From Psychromicrobium xiongbiense (lineage in GTDB: Bacteria; Actinomycetota; Actinomycetes; Actinomycetales; Micrococcaceae), in NCBI RefSeq assembly GCF_030271165.1, contig NZ_JASSZH010000021.1, forward strand, positions 186,001-250,000: a stretch of 64,000 nt of DNA, written 5' to 3'. Position 1 is the first letter of the stretch. Each line of letters opens with the position of its first letter. The position numbers and the translations under genes are program-made. The notes beneath the pieces are model-generated. The model did no database searches and was not told the DNA's origin. It saw nothing but the letters and a program-made list of their open reading frames with translations. Shown here piece by piece: positions 19,672-28,012 of the stretch.

Positions 19672-20136
19672 ATGAACCACCACTCTGATGCTGAATCTGA
19701 ACCCGCCGAGACGGAGGCGCTACCGATTCCCGCTGCGGGTCTGGAGGCCCCGGAAGATCTGGACTCGACGGATCTGGACCCAGCCGATGACGTTGACGAT
19801 GCCGAGGATCCGGAGGATGCCGAACCCTTTGTGCCGGCACCGCGCTACCGGCTGGGCAGGTTCTCCAAGATCCTGATCTGTGTATGCCTGGTGCTCGCCG
19901 GGAGCCTGGGTGGCGCTGCCATCCAGAAAGCGGTGGACGCAAACAGCAACCGGGGCGGCCAGGGTGGTTTCAGCCAGTTCCAGGGCACCAACCGCTCCAC
20001 CTCGAACAGCACCTCTGATCCGAGCAGCGACTCCACCTCGACCTCGACGCGCGGCCCAGGCCGGGGCGGGCGCGGTGGTCAGGGTGGAGCTGGTGGCGCA
20101 GGCGGCGGAGCTGGAGCAGGTGGCGGTACGCCCTAG
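19672..20136 (+). CDS. small membrane protein with acidic N-terminus and Gly-rich tail
   Basis: 154 residues, no family recognised. An acidic N-terminal stretch (many Asp/Glu, about 1-50), then a short basic patch and one membrane segment (about 66-85), then a Ser/Thr-rich and Gly-rich tail (repeated GRGG, GQGG, GAGG). ATG at 19672 has GAGG five nt upstream, and that box overlaps the end of the permease gene, which suggests the fourth gene of the efflux operon. Its Gly-rich tail resembles the C-terminus of the adaptor at 16182. Another in-frame ATG at 19657 is possible. Confidence 0.75.
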   Translation: MNHHSDAESEPAETEALPIPAAGLEAPEDLDSTDLDPADDVDDAEDPEDAEPFVPAPRYRLGRFSKILICVCLVLAGSLGGAAIQKAVDANSNRGGQGGFSQFQGTNRSTSNSTSDPSSDSTSTSTRGPGRGGRGGQGGAGGAGGGAGAGGGTP

Positions 20137-20159
20137 CCCCCTACGCCTTCCTCTGGCCT

Positions 20160-20178
20160 CCCAACTGGCTAGCAGTAG
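20160..20178 (+). repeat. partial copy of the intergenic repeat at 52913
   Basis: Sixteen of 19 bases match the left arm of the inverted repeat at 52913-52934 (CCCAACTG then GCAGTAG). The flanks CCTCCCAAC (20157) and GTTGGGGAGG (about 20188) can pair with one bulge, so the region may also act as a terminator for the efflux operon. Confidence 0.5.
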
Positions 20179-20247
20179 CGGGGAGAGGTTGGGGAGGTGA
20201 AGGGCAGAGGATCGGGGGTGGTCTCGCGCTCCGAGGTCATCAGCACG

Positions 20248-20253
20248 TAGGCT
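20248..20253 (+). promoter_or_regulatory. -10 box for leaderless DUF885 gene
   Basis: TAGGCT followed by seven nt and the GTG at 20261. Confidence 0.45.
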
Positions 20254-20260
20254 CGAGGGC

Positions 20261-21955
20261 GTGACTGAGAACACTCAAACCACCAGAACCCCTTCCGCCA
20301 TCGATGCGATTGCCGAGGACTACTGCACCTCGCTGTTCGCTCTCTACCCCGAGGCTGCAACCCAGCTGGGTATCGCTGGCTTCGAACGCGACTACCGCGA
20401 CTACTCGCCCGCAGGCAATGCCGCCCTGGCCGAGCTGCACCGTGACACGCTGACTCGGCTGGGCCAGGCTGAGCCGGTGGACGACGTCGACCGAGTTACT
20501 CTGGCTGCCATGCGCGAGCGCCTGGGCCTGCTCGTGGAGACTTACGACAGCGGCTGGGATGAGGCGAACCTGAACAATATCGCCTCCCCCGCGCAGGGAA
20601 TCCGCGCGATCTTCGACCTGATGCCGACGGCCACCGCAGATGACTGGGCTAACATTGCTGGCCGACTGCACAACCTGCCGACCGCGCTGGCCGGATACAT
20701 CCGTTCACTGACCGCTGCCGAACAGGACGGCAAGGTCGCCGCACGCCGCCAGGTCGCCATCGTCGCGGAGCAGAGCGCAAAATACGCCGAGAACGGCGGC
20801 TTCTTCGACTCGCTCGTGGAGCAGGGTGCAGCGTTCGATGGCGGCACCGGCCTGGATGAGGATGCCCTGGCGGAGCTGCGCAGCGGTGCAGACGCCGCCA
20901 AGCTCGCCTACCACGGGCTCTCGATCTTCCTCACCCAGCACCTCCTGCCCAAGGCGCCAGAGAAAGATGCCGTCGGTCGGGCACGCTACACCCTCGCCTC
21001 CCGTGACTTCCTCGGTGCGGCCGTGGACCTGGAAGATACCTATCAGTGGGGCATCGCCGAACTCGACCGGATTATCGCCGAGCAGGAGGCCGTGGCCGAG
21101 CAGATTCGCCCCGGCGCGAGCATCGAGGAAGCCAAAGAGATTCTCAATGCTGACCCGGCCCGCCAGTTGAAGGGAACCGAGGCCCTGCAGACCTGGATGC
21201 AGGGCCTCTCCGACCAGGCCGTGCAGAACCTCGCCGGCTCGCATTTCGACATCGAAGGCGCCATGCGCACCCTCGAATGCATGATCGCCCCCACCCAGGA
21301 AGGCGGCATCTATTACACCGGTCCCAGCGACGACTTCTCCCGCCCAGGCCGGATGTGGTGGTCGGTACCGGAAGGTGAGGACTCCTTCACCACCTGGGCC
21401 GAGACATCCACGGTGTATCACGAAGGTGTCCCCGGGCATCACCTGCAGGTCGCCACGGCCGTCGCGCAGGCCGCCACTCTGAACATGTGGCGCCGCAACC
21501 TCTGCTGGGTCTCCGGCCACGGCGAGGGGTGGGCGCTTTACGCGGAGCGACTGATGGATGACCTGGGGTATCTGTCTGATCCCGGCGACAAGATGGGCAT
21601 GCTCAACGGCCAGCGGATGCGTGCGGCCCGCGTGGTCTTCGATATCGGCGTCCACCTGGAACTCGAGATGCCGGAGCGTTGGGGCAGCGGGACGTGGACC
21701 TCGGACTCGGGCTACGAGTTCCTGAAGAAGAATCTGGATATCTCGGAGGGCCAGCTGAACTTCGAGTTCACCCGTTACCTGGGCTGGCCGGGCCAGGCAC
21801 CGTCCTACAAGGTGGGCCAGCGCATCTGGGAGCAGTTGCGGGATGCCCGTGCAGCCCGCGATGGCGAGGCTTTCGATCTGCGGGCTTTCCACACCGAGGC
21901 ATTGAAGCTCGGCGGCCTTCCGCTGGATGTACTAAAGGAGACGCTGCTGGGCTGA
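20261..21955 (+). CDS. DUF885 family protein (putative metal-dependent peptidase-like)
   Basis: 564 residues, soluble, with no signal peptide. The family is recognised by the overall pattern and by YHEGVPGHHLQVA (an HExxHH-like element in GVPGHH) and GHGEGWALYAERLM near residues 385-435. These His/Glu motifs resemble zinc peptidase active sites, and some DUF885 proteins behave as carboxypeptidases or cell-wall enzymes, but the substrate here is unknown. The GTG start is preceded by a -10-like TAGGCT, suggesting a leaderless mRNA. It stands alone, downstream of the efflux operon. Confidence 0.88.
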   Translation: MTENTQTTRTPSAIDAIAEDYCTSLFALYPEAATQLGIAGFERDYRDYSPAGNAALAELHRDTLTRLGQAEPVDDVDRVTLAAMRERLGLLVETYDSGWDEANLNNIASPAQGIRAIFDLMPTATADDWANIAGRLHNLPTALAGYIRSLTAAEQDGKVAARRQVAIVAEQSAKYAENGGFFDSLVEQGAAFDGGTGLDEDALAELRSGADAAKLAYHGLSIFLTQHLLPKAPEKDAVGRARYTLASRDFLGAAVDLEDTYQWGIAELDRIIAEQEAVAEQIRPGASIEEAKEILNADPARQLKGTEALQTWMQGLSDQAVQNLAGSHFDIEGAMRTLECMIAPTQEGGIYYTGPSDDFSRPGRMWWSVPEGEDSFTTWAETSTVYHEGVPGHHLQVATAVAQAATLNMWRRNLCWVSGHGEGWALYAERLMDDLGYLSDPGDKMGMLNGQRMRAARVVFDIGVHLELEMPERWGSGTWTSDSGYEFLKKNLDISEGQLNFEFTRYLGWPGQAPSYKVGQRIWEQLRDARAARDGEAFDLRAFHTEALKLGGLPLDVLKETLLG

Positions 21956-22036
21956 GCCCGGTCGTCATCGCTCAACAGGATCAGAGCGAGTCACGCCAGC
22001 AGGAAAAGTCACACTCCGCAACCTGAGCTAGATATG

Positions 22037-22057
22037 GTTTCTCTGAGAAACTAAAGT
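22037..22057 (+). promoter_or_regulatory. 15-bp palindrome next to a -10 box upstream of the symporter
   Basis: GTTTCTC-T-GAGAAAC (22037-22051) directly abuts TAAAGT (22052-22057), which is six nt before GTG at 22064. The palindrome thus lies in the -35/-10 spacer, where a repressor would block RNA polymerase. The regulator is not known. Confidence 0.55.
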
Positions 22058-22063
22058 TTTGGG

Positions 22064-23518
22064 GTGACTTCTTCTGCTGGCGTGACTCGCTCCGCATCCC
22101 CTGTACCCGCCTGGGCCCGATCCTTCGGGTTCCAGATCATCGCCGCTTTGGTGGTCGGCCTGGCCCTGGGCCTGCTGGCCAAGAGCCTCGGTGCCACCGC
22201 CAAGAACCCGAACGGCCTGAGCACCACCCTCTCGACCATCGGCAGCAGCTACGTTTATCTGCTGCAGGCCGCCGTCGTGCCGCTCATCTTCACCGCGGTG
22301 GTGAGCTCCATCGCGAATCTGCGCCAGGTCTCCAATGCGGCCAAGCTCGCCTGGAACACCCTGCTCTGGTTCGCTATCACGGCCTTCATCGCCGTGCTGA
22401 TCGGCATCGGACTGGGTCTGATCTTCCAGCCGGGCACCGGAACCGACCAGAAGACACCTGCGGATTACACCGGAAAGACCGGTGACTGGTGGGCCTTCCT
22501 GACCGGACTGATCCCCCACAACTTCCTGGGTCTGGGCGCCAGCTCGACCCCTGGCACCGGCGGCGCAGTCAGCACTTCGGTCAGCTTCAATGTCCTGCAG
22601 ATCCTGGTCATCGCCATTGCGATCGGCATCGCCGCACTCAAGGTTGGCGCCAAGGCTGAGCCCTTCCTCACCTTCACTTCCTCCGCACTGGCCGTGATCC
22701 AGAAGGTTCTCTGGTGGATCATCCGTATCGCTCCGATTGGCACCATCGGCCTGATCGGCAACGCAGCGGTGAGCTACGGCTGGGACACCATGGGATCCCT
22801 GGCCAAGTTCGTCCTGGCCATCTACGTGGGCCTGGCCATTGTGCTCTTCGTGGTCTACCCGGTCCTGGTCCGCACGCATGGTCTGAGCATTAAGCAGTAC
22901 TTCTCCGGCGTCTGGCCGGCGGTTCAGATGGGCTTCGTCTCCCGTTCCTCGGTGGGCACCCTGCCGCTGACCCAGCGCGTCACGGAGCGGAACCTGGGCG
23001 TTCCGCGGGCCTACGCCTCCTTTGCCGTGCCGCTGGGCGCCACCACCAAAATGGACGGCTGCGCCGCGATCTACCCCGCCGTCGCCGCGATCTTCGTGGC
23101 CCAGTTCTTCGGCATCCACCTCGACTTCGGCCAGTACCTGCTGATCGTCCTGGTCTCGGTCCTGGGCTCCGCCGCCACCGCAGGCACCACCGGCGCGGTC
23201 GTCATGCTCACGCTGACGCTCTCCACGCTGGGCCTGCCGCTGGCGGGTGTCGGCCTGCTGCTGGCCATCGACCCAATCATCGATATGGGCCGCACAGCCG
23301 TCAACGTGGCAGGGCAGGCCCTGGTACCCACCCTGGTGTCCAAGCGCGCCGGAATCCTCGATCTTGCGCTGTACAACGCTCCGCGCAATGGCGATCCGTT
23401 CGCTGAAGAAACGGCAGCCGATACCGCAGAGGCGCCTGCCGCGCCTGCCTCTGGCTCGGCTGAGACTGACGATGAGACTGAAACCGACGCTGCACGCAAG
23501 GTTCCTGTCAACGCCTGA
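22064..23518 (+). CDS. dicarboxylate/amino acid:cation symporter (DAACS family)
   Basis: 484 residues. It has about eight membrane segments plus two re-entrant hairpins. The Ser-rich motif SRSSVGTLP (HP1), the substrate/cation motif GATTKMDGCA and the second hairpin SAATAGTTGAV identify the GltP/DctA family, which imports glutamate, aspartate or C4-dicarboxylates with Na+ or H+. The C-terminal ~45 residues are an acidic/Ala-rich tail not needed by the family. There is no Shine-Dalgarno sequence before the GTG; the -10 spacing indicates leaderless translation. A second GTG six codons later is possible. Confidence 0.92.
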   Translation: MTSSAGVTRSASPVPAWARSFGFQIIAALVVGLALGLLAKSLGATAKNPNGLSTTLSTIGSSYVYLLQAAVVPLIFTAVVSSIANLRQVSNAAKLAWNTLLWFAITAFIAVLIGIGLGLIFQPGTGTDQKTPADYTGKTGDWWAFLTGLIPHNFLGLGASSTPGTGGAVSTSVSFNVLQILVIAIAIGIAALKVGAKAEPFLTFTSSALAVIQKVLWWIIRIAPIGTIGLIGNAAVSYGWDTMGSLAKFVLAIYVGLAIVLFVVYPVLVRTHGLSIKQYFSGVWPAVQMGFVSRSSVGTLPLTQRVTERNLGVPRAYASFAVPLGATTKMDGCAAIYPAVAAIFVAQFFGIHLDFGQYLLIVLVSVLGSAATAGTTGAVVMLTLTLSTLGLPLAGVGLLLAIDPIIDMGRTAVNVAGQALVPTLVSKRAGILDLALYNAPRNGDPFAEETAADTAEAPAAPASGSAETDDETETDAARKVPVNA

Positions 23519-23549
23519 GCCTCAGGAATCAGTCACCACCAGCACAGTC

Positions 23550-23586
23550 AAAGCCCGCCCCACGCACCATATGGGGCGGGCTTTTT
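23550..23586 (+). terminator. Rho-independent terminator after the symporter gene
   Basis: AAAGCCCGCCCCA and TGGGGCGGGCTTT form a 13-bp GC-rich stem with a loop of nine nt, followed by TTTTT. It lies 31 bp after the symporter stop. Confidence 0.92.
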
Positions 23587-23664
23587 GTCATCGCTTCATC
23601 ACAGGAGTTCTGGTGGTGTCCTGGAAGGTGCTGGGATACTCTTGCCACGGAACCATCCAGTGCC

Positions 23665-23704
23665 CAGGCCTTGAACCGCAGGCCTTTCAGGCTCAGGCCT
23701 TTTG
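23665..23704. repeat. three spaced CAGGCCT repeats upstream of UPF0145 gene
   Basis: CAGGCCT occurs at 23665, 23679 and 23694, with 14- and 15-nt spacing. The last copy ends three bp before the GAGGAG ribosome-binding site of the next gene. It could be a protein-binding array or a relic of slippage. Confidence 0.45.
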
Positions 23705-23714
23705 AGGAGTAACC

Positions 23715-24143
23715 ATGATCATCGTCACGACCAATGACATTCCGGGGTACCGGATCGACGCCATCTTCGGCGAGGTGATGGGCCTGACTGTCCGAGCCCG
23801 GAACATCGGTGCCAACTTCACGGCCAGCTTCCGCGCCATCGGTGGCGGTGAGTTGCCCGAGATGACCAAGGCCCTGTACGAAAGCCGTCACGAAGTGATG
23901 AACCGTATGGTGGTGGAGGCGCAGCAGAAGGGCGCCAATGCGATCATCGCCATGCGTATGGATACCTCGGAAATGGGACAGACCTGGACGGAGGTCTGCG
24001 CCTACGGCACGGCCGCCTACGTCATCCCGATCCCCGAAGGCCAGCCGGGCGCCACCGGCCAGTCGGCGTACCTCTCGCAGAACCCGCAGGCTCCGCAGAC
24101 GCCCACCCCGCAGATGCCGGCCAACGTCCAGCAAGCCTGGTGA
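23715..24143 (+). CDS. UPF0145 (YbjQ-like, DUF74) protein
   Basis: 142 residues. It has the typical start MIIVTTNDIPGYRI, then GEVMGLTVRARNI and QQKGANAIIAMRMDTSE, the conserved pattern of the YbjQ family, which forms pentamers and is of unknown function. A Pro/Gln-rich tail follows. GAGGAG precedes the ATG. The stop overlaps the maf start (GTGA), so the two genes are coupled. Confidence 0.9.
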   Translation: MIIVTTNDIPGYRIDAIFGEVMGLTVRARNIGANFTASFRAIGGGELPEMTKALYESRHEVMNRMVVEAQQKGANAIIAMRMDTSEMGQTWTEVCAYGTAAYVIPIPEGQPGATGQSAYLSQNPQAPQTPTPQMPANVQQAW

Positions 24144-24769
24144 GCCCCTCGCTCATCCTCGCCTCGGCCTCACCAGCCCGGGCCCAGCTTCTGCGCCATG
24201 CAGGCCTGTCGTTCACGGTGAGGGTGTCCTCGGTCGATGAGGACGCTCTCGCTGCTGCCCATCCGGAGGCCGATGCCGCAGCGACGGCTCTGTTGCTCGC
24301 CCGGGCTAAGGCCGAGGCAGTGGCGGCCCTGCCCGAGGCAGCCGGTGCGCTAGTGCTCGGCTGTGACTCCGTTTTTGAGTTCGATGGTGCCATCCACGGC
24401 AAACCCCATACCCCGGAGCGGGCGCGTGCCCGGTTGCAGGCGATGAGCGGCCGGTCGGGCGTCCTGCACACCGGCCACTGGCTGGTCGATGCCCGTGACA
24501 CCGTGGCGCCGGGTGAGGACCGGCCGGGATGTGGAACAGTCGCCTCCGCTACGGTGCATTTTGATCCTCTGTCCGAGGCGGATATCGATGCATATATCGC
24601 CACCGGCGAGCCCCTGGAGGTGGCCGGGTCCTTCACCCTCGACGGCCGCGGCGCGGCCTTCATCTCCTCCGTGGAAGGCGACCCGAACACCGTGATCGGG
24701 CTGTCCCTGTCCACACTCCGCAGCCTGTTGAACCAGCGGGGCCTCGCGATCACCGAGCTCTGGGCCTGA
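24140..24769 (+). CDS. maf: Maf-family nucleotide pyrophosphatase
   Basis: 209 residues. It hydrolyses non-canonical or pyrimidine nucleoside triphosphates to monophosphates and has been linked to septum control. The N-terminal LASASPARAQLL (SxSPR-like loop), LGCDSVFEFDG and KPHTPERARARLQAMSG motifs are in place. GTG at 24140 overlaps the preceding stop. Its place between the accD/E locus and accA3 follows the actinobacterial order. The catalytic Asp and the Lys of the KP motif are present. Confidence 0.92.
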   Translation: MSPSLILASASPARAQLLRHAGLSFTVRVSSVDEDALAAAHPEADAAATALLLARAKAEAVAALPEAAGALVLGCDSVFEFDGAIHGKPHTPERARARLQAMSGRSGVLHTGHWLVDARDTVAPGEDRPGCGTVASATVHFDPLSEADIDAYIATGEPLEVAGSFTLDGRGAAFISSVEGDPNTVIGLSLSTLRSLLNQRGLAITELWA

Positions 24770-24795
24770 GCAATGTCTGGGCCTGAGGCAGTCGC

Positions 24796-24835
24796 CCGGG
24801 CTTAGACTGGGCTATCCGGGCTTAGACTGGGCTAT
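24796..24835. repeat. exact 20-bp tandem duplication in the promoter of the GAF regulator
   Basis: Two identical 20-bp units (24796-24815 and 24816-24835), each containing TAGACT, a good -10 box. They lie 22 bp before the regulator start. The duplication therefore copies a potential promoter element or operator. Confidence 0.75.
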
Positions 24836-24857
24836 TCCGCGCAGCAAAGGAGCCGTA

Positions 24858-26195
24858 ATGTGTCCCGGAACCGGGCCTACCCTCCCGGCGGATCTGACCA
24901 GCAGGGAGCTCCAGCATCATGCGCTCAAAGCGCGTGAAGAGCTCAGCGGCGGATCTCTCGGCGAGCGACTGCTGCGCCCCATGGTCAGGGAGTCCTGGTT
25001 ACGATCCCTGCAGCATCTGGGGCCAACCGGCCGTGCCGAGCCCGTGTCGATGTGGAGCGCCGAGGAACTCGAGGAGTACCGCAACTCCCATCCGCTGGCT
25101 CTGATGCTCCCGGTGATCAATCAGCTGCTGGTGCGGCCGGGCGTCGAGAGTGGCCTGCTGGTCGTCATCGGGGATGAACATGGAAGGCTGCTCTGGGTCA
25201 ATGGCGAGTCAGCGATGCTCGATCGTGCTGAAGCCATCGGCTTCGCCGAAGGAGCCGACTGGTCGGAGGCTGCCATGGGCACGAGTGCCCCCGGAACGGC
25301 CCTGGCCCTGAACCGGCCGATCCAGATCGCCGGGGCCGAACATTTCAACCCTGCGGTACATCCGTGGAGCTGCACCGCAGTGCCGATCACCGATCCAGAT
25401 TCCGGGACCGTACTCGGCGTCGTCGACCTCACCGGTGACGTGCAGGCGGTGCAGAACCACACGCTCTCCCTCGTGGAGGCCACCGTGGAAGCTGCACAGA
25501 CGCATCTGAGCCTGCAGCGGCTGCGTCAGCAGATTCAGTCGAAGCCACGATCGCGCCGTGGCTCGGCGAGTAAAGCTCCACGCGCACAGGGTTCTCAGCT
25601 GTACCGGGACAGTCTGCACATCCTGGGTCGCGATCAGGGCATACTCAACCTTCAGGGAACCTCACACATTCTCAGCGAGCGCCACACCGAACTGCTGGCT
25701 CTTCTTGCCATGCATCCTCAGGGCCTCAGCGCGGCGGAGCTGGCGGCTGCGATCTATCCTGAGCAGGCCGCACTGGCCACCGTACGGGCTGAGATGCTGC
25801 GCCTGCGCAGGATTCTTGAGGCGGCCGGCGGCATGGTTCCCGGCTCCAGGCCCTATCGCCTACCCGGCGCCCTGGTACTGGACGCCGAGCAGGTGCGCAG
25901 TTACCTGGACCGGGGCGCCCATCGCCTGGCGCTGGGCATCTACCGCGGACAGGCTGTTCCGCATTCCCAGTCCCCCGCTCTCATCGAGTTGCGCAATCAG
26001 CTCAGCGCACAATTGCGGGAGGCGATGCTCAATGAGGCCAGCGCCGAGGTGCTCACCAGGTATCTGGAGCTTCCGGAAGTCGCCCGGGACACTGCGGCCT
26101 GGCGCCTTCTGCTGGGCCTGTTACCCGCCCGCTCCCCGCGCCGGGCCTCCGTTGTCGCCCGCCTGGAGCTTCTCGACGCAGAGCTCAGCAGCTGA
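24858..26195 (+). CDS. GAF-domain transcriptional regulator with C-terminal winged helix
   Basis: 445 residues. The N-terminal half resembles the sensory part of AcoR-type activators (RPMVRESWLRSL, then a GAF-like domain about 90-210 containing GMGTSAPGTALAL-like AAMGTSAPGTALAL and HPWSCTAVPI). It has no AAA+ sigma-54 domain. After a basic linker (about 225-245) the rest looks like a winged-helix DNA-binding domain (SERHTELLALLAMHP, ATVRAEMLRLRRIL) with a helical tail. AAAGGAG precedes the ATG. Its place directly upstream of the aldehyde dehydrogenase gene suggests it controls that gene, probably in response to an aldehyde or alcohol (inference). Confidence 0.82.
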   Translation: MCPGTGPTLPADLTSRELQHHALKAREELSGGSLGERLLRPMVRESWLRSLQHLGPTGRAEPVSMWSAEELEEYRNSHPLALMLPVINQLLVRPGVESGLLVVIGDEHGRLLWVNGESAMLDRAEAIGFAEGADWSEAAMGTSAPGTALALNRPIQIAGAEHFNPAVHPWSCTAVPITDPDSGTVLGVVDLTGDVQAVQNHTLSLVEATVEAAQTHLSLQRLRQQIQSKPRSRRGSASKAPRAQGSQLYRDSLHILGRDQGILNLQGTSHILSERHTELLALLAMHPQGLSAAELAAAIYPEQAALATVRAEMLRLRRILEAAGGMVPGSRPYRLPGALVLDAEQVRSYLDRGAHRLALGIYRGQAVPHSQSPALIELRNQLSAQLREAMLNEASAEVLTRYLELPEVARDTAAWRLLLGLLPARSPRRASVVARLELLDAELSS

Positions 26196-26244
26196 ACTCA
26201 GCACCTGATCAGGCCGGCAGCGCCGGACGGCCCGTGGACGGGCA

Positions 26245-26304
26245 TGCAACCTCACTGCAACGTCAGCGGTCCTAGCGTGGGGTCAGGGACAAAGTAGTCC
26301 CTGA
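26245..26304 (+). promoter_or_regulatory. aldehyde dehydrogenase promoter: direct repeat, -10 box and inverted repeat
   Basis: TGCAAC occurs at 26245 and 26256, 11 bp apart (one helical turn), just upstream of or over the -35 of a TAGCGT box (26273-26278). Downstream, TCAGGGAC (26283-26290) and GTCCCTGA (26297-26304) form an 8-bp inverted repeat with a 6-nt spacer, in the predicted 5' leader. The direct repeat looks like an activator site. Confidence 0.5.
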
Positions 26305-26380
26305 TTCGGTGCACAGTGCAGCACCCATGGAAATTCATGGAGCGGCACCGCCCGGTCTGTCAGAGTCGAGGAGAATCGTC

Positions 26381-27904
26381 GTGACTGTGTATGCACAGCC
26401 GGGTCAGCCCGGAGCGAAAGTCACCTTCAAGAACCGGTATGAGAACTGGATCGGCGGGGAATGGATCCCACCGGTTCAGGGCCAGTACTTTGAGAATGTC
26501 ACCCCGGTGACCGGGCGGGCCTTCACCGAGATCGCACGCAGCACTGCGGAGGACATCGAGTTAGCGCTCGATGCCGCCCATCGCGCCGCGCCAGCCTGGG
26601 GCAAGACCTCGGTCGCTGAGCGGGCGGCGGCGCTGAACGCCATCGCCGACGTCATTGAGGCCAATCTGGAACTGCTCGCCGTCGCCGAGACCTGGGACAA
26701 CGGCAAACCGATCCGAGAGACGCTCAACGCGGATATGCCGCTCGCTGCCGACCACTTCCGGTATTTTGCCGCGGCGGTGCGTGCCCAGGAGGGGCATCTG
26801 AGCCAGCTGGACGAGAACACCACGGCCTACCACTATCACGAGCCGCTCGGCGTCGTCGGCCAGATCATCCCCTGGAATTTCCCCCTTCTGATGGCCGCCT
26901 GGAAACTTGCCCCGGCACTCGCGGCAGGCAATGCCGTGGTGCTCAAACCCGCGGAGCAGACCCCTGCCTCGATTCTGCTCCTGGCAGAGCTGATCGGCGA
27001 CCTTCTGCCTCCGGGCGTGCTCAATATCGTCAATGGCTTCGGGGTGGAGGCCGGGAAACCACTGGCGTCCAGCCCGCGGATCCGCAAGATCGCCTTCACG
27101 GGTGAGACCACTACGGGTCGGCTGATCAGCCAGTACGCCGCGAACAACCTGATTCCGGTCACCCTGGAGCTGGGCGGCAAGAGCCCCAATATCTTCTTCG
27201 AAGATGTTGCCCAGACTCAGGATGCGTTCTACGACAAGGCGTTGGAGGGCTTCACGCTGTATGCCTTCAACCAGGGTGAGGTCTGCACCTGCCCCTCCCG
27301 TGCTCTGATCCAGGAGTCGATCTATGATTCCTTCCTGGCCGATGCGCTGCCCCGCACCACGGCAATCATCCAGGGCAACCCCCTGGACACCGACACCCAG
27401 GTGGGCGCCCAGGCCTCGAATGATCAGCTGGAGAAGATCCTCTCCTACATCGACATTGGCCAGCAGGAGGGCGCGCGGCTACTCACCGGCGGCGAGCGGG
27501 TGGACCTCGGCGGTGACCTGTCCGGCGGGTTCTACGTGGCACCCACCATCTTCGAAGGCCAGAACTCAATGCGGATTTTCCAGGAGGAGATCTTCGGCCC
27601 GGTGGTCTCCGTGACCCGGTTCAGTGATTACGATGACGCCCTGAGAATCGCCAATGACACGCTCTACGGCCTCGGTGCCGGGGTGTGGAGCCGGGATGGA
27701 AACACCGCGTACCGGGCGGGTCGCGACCTCCAGGCTGGCCGGGTCTGGGTGAACAACTACCATGCCTACCCCGCTGGGGCGGCCTTCGGCGGGTACAAGT
27801 CCTCCGGCATCGGGCGCGAAAATCACGCCATGATGCTCGATCACTACCAACAGACCAAGAACCTGCTGGTCAGTTATGACCAGAACAAGCTCGGCTTCTT
27901 CTAA
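26381..27904 (+). CDS. aldehyde dehydrogenase (acetaldehyde type, ExaC/AldA-like)
   Basis: 507 residues, the usual length. It oxidises an aldehyde, probably acetaldehyde, to the acid with NAD(P)+. The motifs are PWNFPLL with the catalytic Asn (about 164), LELGGKSPN with Glu (about 262) and the nucleophile Cys in [11 protein letters not shown] (about 302). The GEVCTCPSR form, the closing [15 protein letters not shown] and the DUF779 neighbour are typical of the ExaC group. GAGGAGA lies seven nt before the GTG at 26381, which I prefer to upstream starts. Confidence 0.93.
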   Translation: MTVYAQPGQPGAKVTFKNRYENWIGGEWIPPVQGQYFENVTPVTGRAFTEIARSTAEDIELALDAAHRAAPAWGKTSVAERAAALNAIADVIEANLELLAVAETWDNGKPIRETLNADMPLAADHFRYFAAAVRAQEGHLSQLDENTTAYHYHEPLGVVGQIIPWNFPLLMAAWKLAPALAAGNAVVLKPAEQTPASILLLAELIGDLLPPGVLNIVNGFGVEAGKPLASSPRIRKIAFTGETTTGRLISQYAANNLIPVTLELGGKSPNIFFEDVAQTQDAFYDKALEGFTLYAFNQGEVCTCPSRALIQESIYDSFLADALPRTTAIIQGNPLDTDTQVGAQASNDQLEKILSYIDIGQQEGARLLTGGERVDLGGDLSGGFYVAPTIFEGQNSMRIFQEEIFGPVVSVTRFSDYDDALRIANDTLYGLGAGVWSRDGNTAYRAGRDLQAGRVWVNNYHAYPAGAAFGGYKSSGIGRENHAMMLDHYQQTKNLLVSYDQNKLGFF

Positions 27905-27952
27905 ACGGTTGCCACCGCTGTGCCGGCATACCCCCCTGTGCCGGCATCCCCT

Positions 27953-27993
27953 GGTCTGGCCGCGGCCCTCCCCCAACGGGCCGCGGCCAGACC
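27953..27993 (+). promoter_or_regulatory. strong intra-operon stem-loop between aldehyde dehydrogenase and DUF779 genes
   Basis: GGTCTGGCCGCGGCCC and GGGCCGCGGCCAGACC form a perfect 16-bp stem with a 9-nt loop. There is no T-run, and the next gene starts 20 bp later, so an attenuator, processing site or mRNA stabiliser is likelier than a full terminator. Upstream, CTGTGCCGGCAT is repeated twice (about 27918-27947). Confidence 0.7.
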
Positions 27994-28012
27994 CCTTCTC
28001 GGAGAGATCCCC

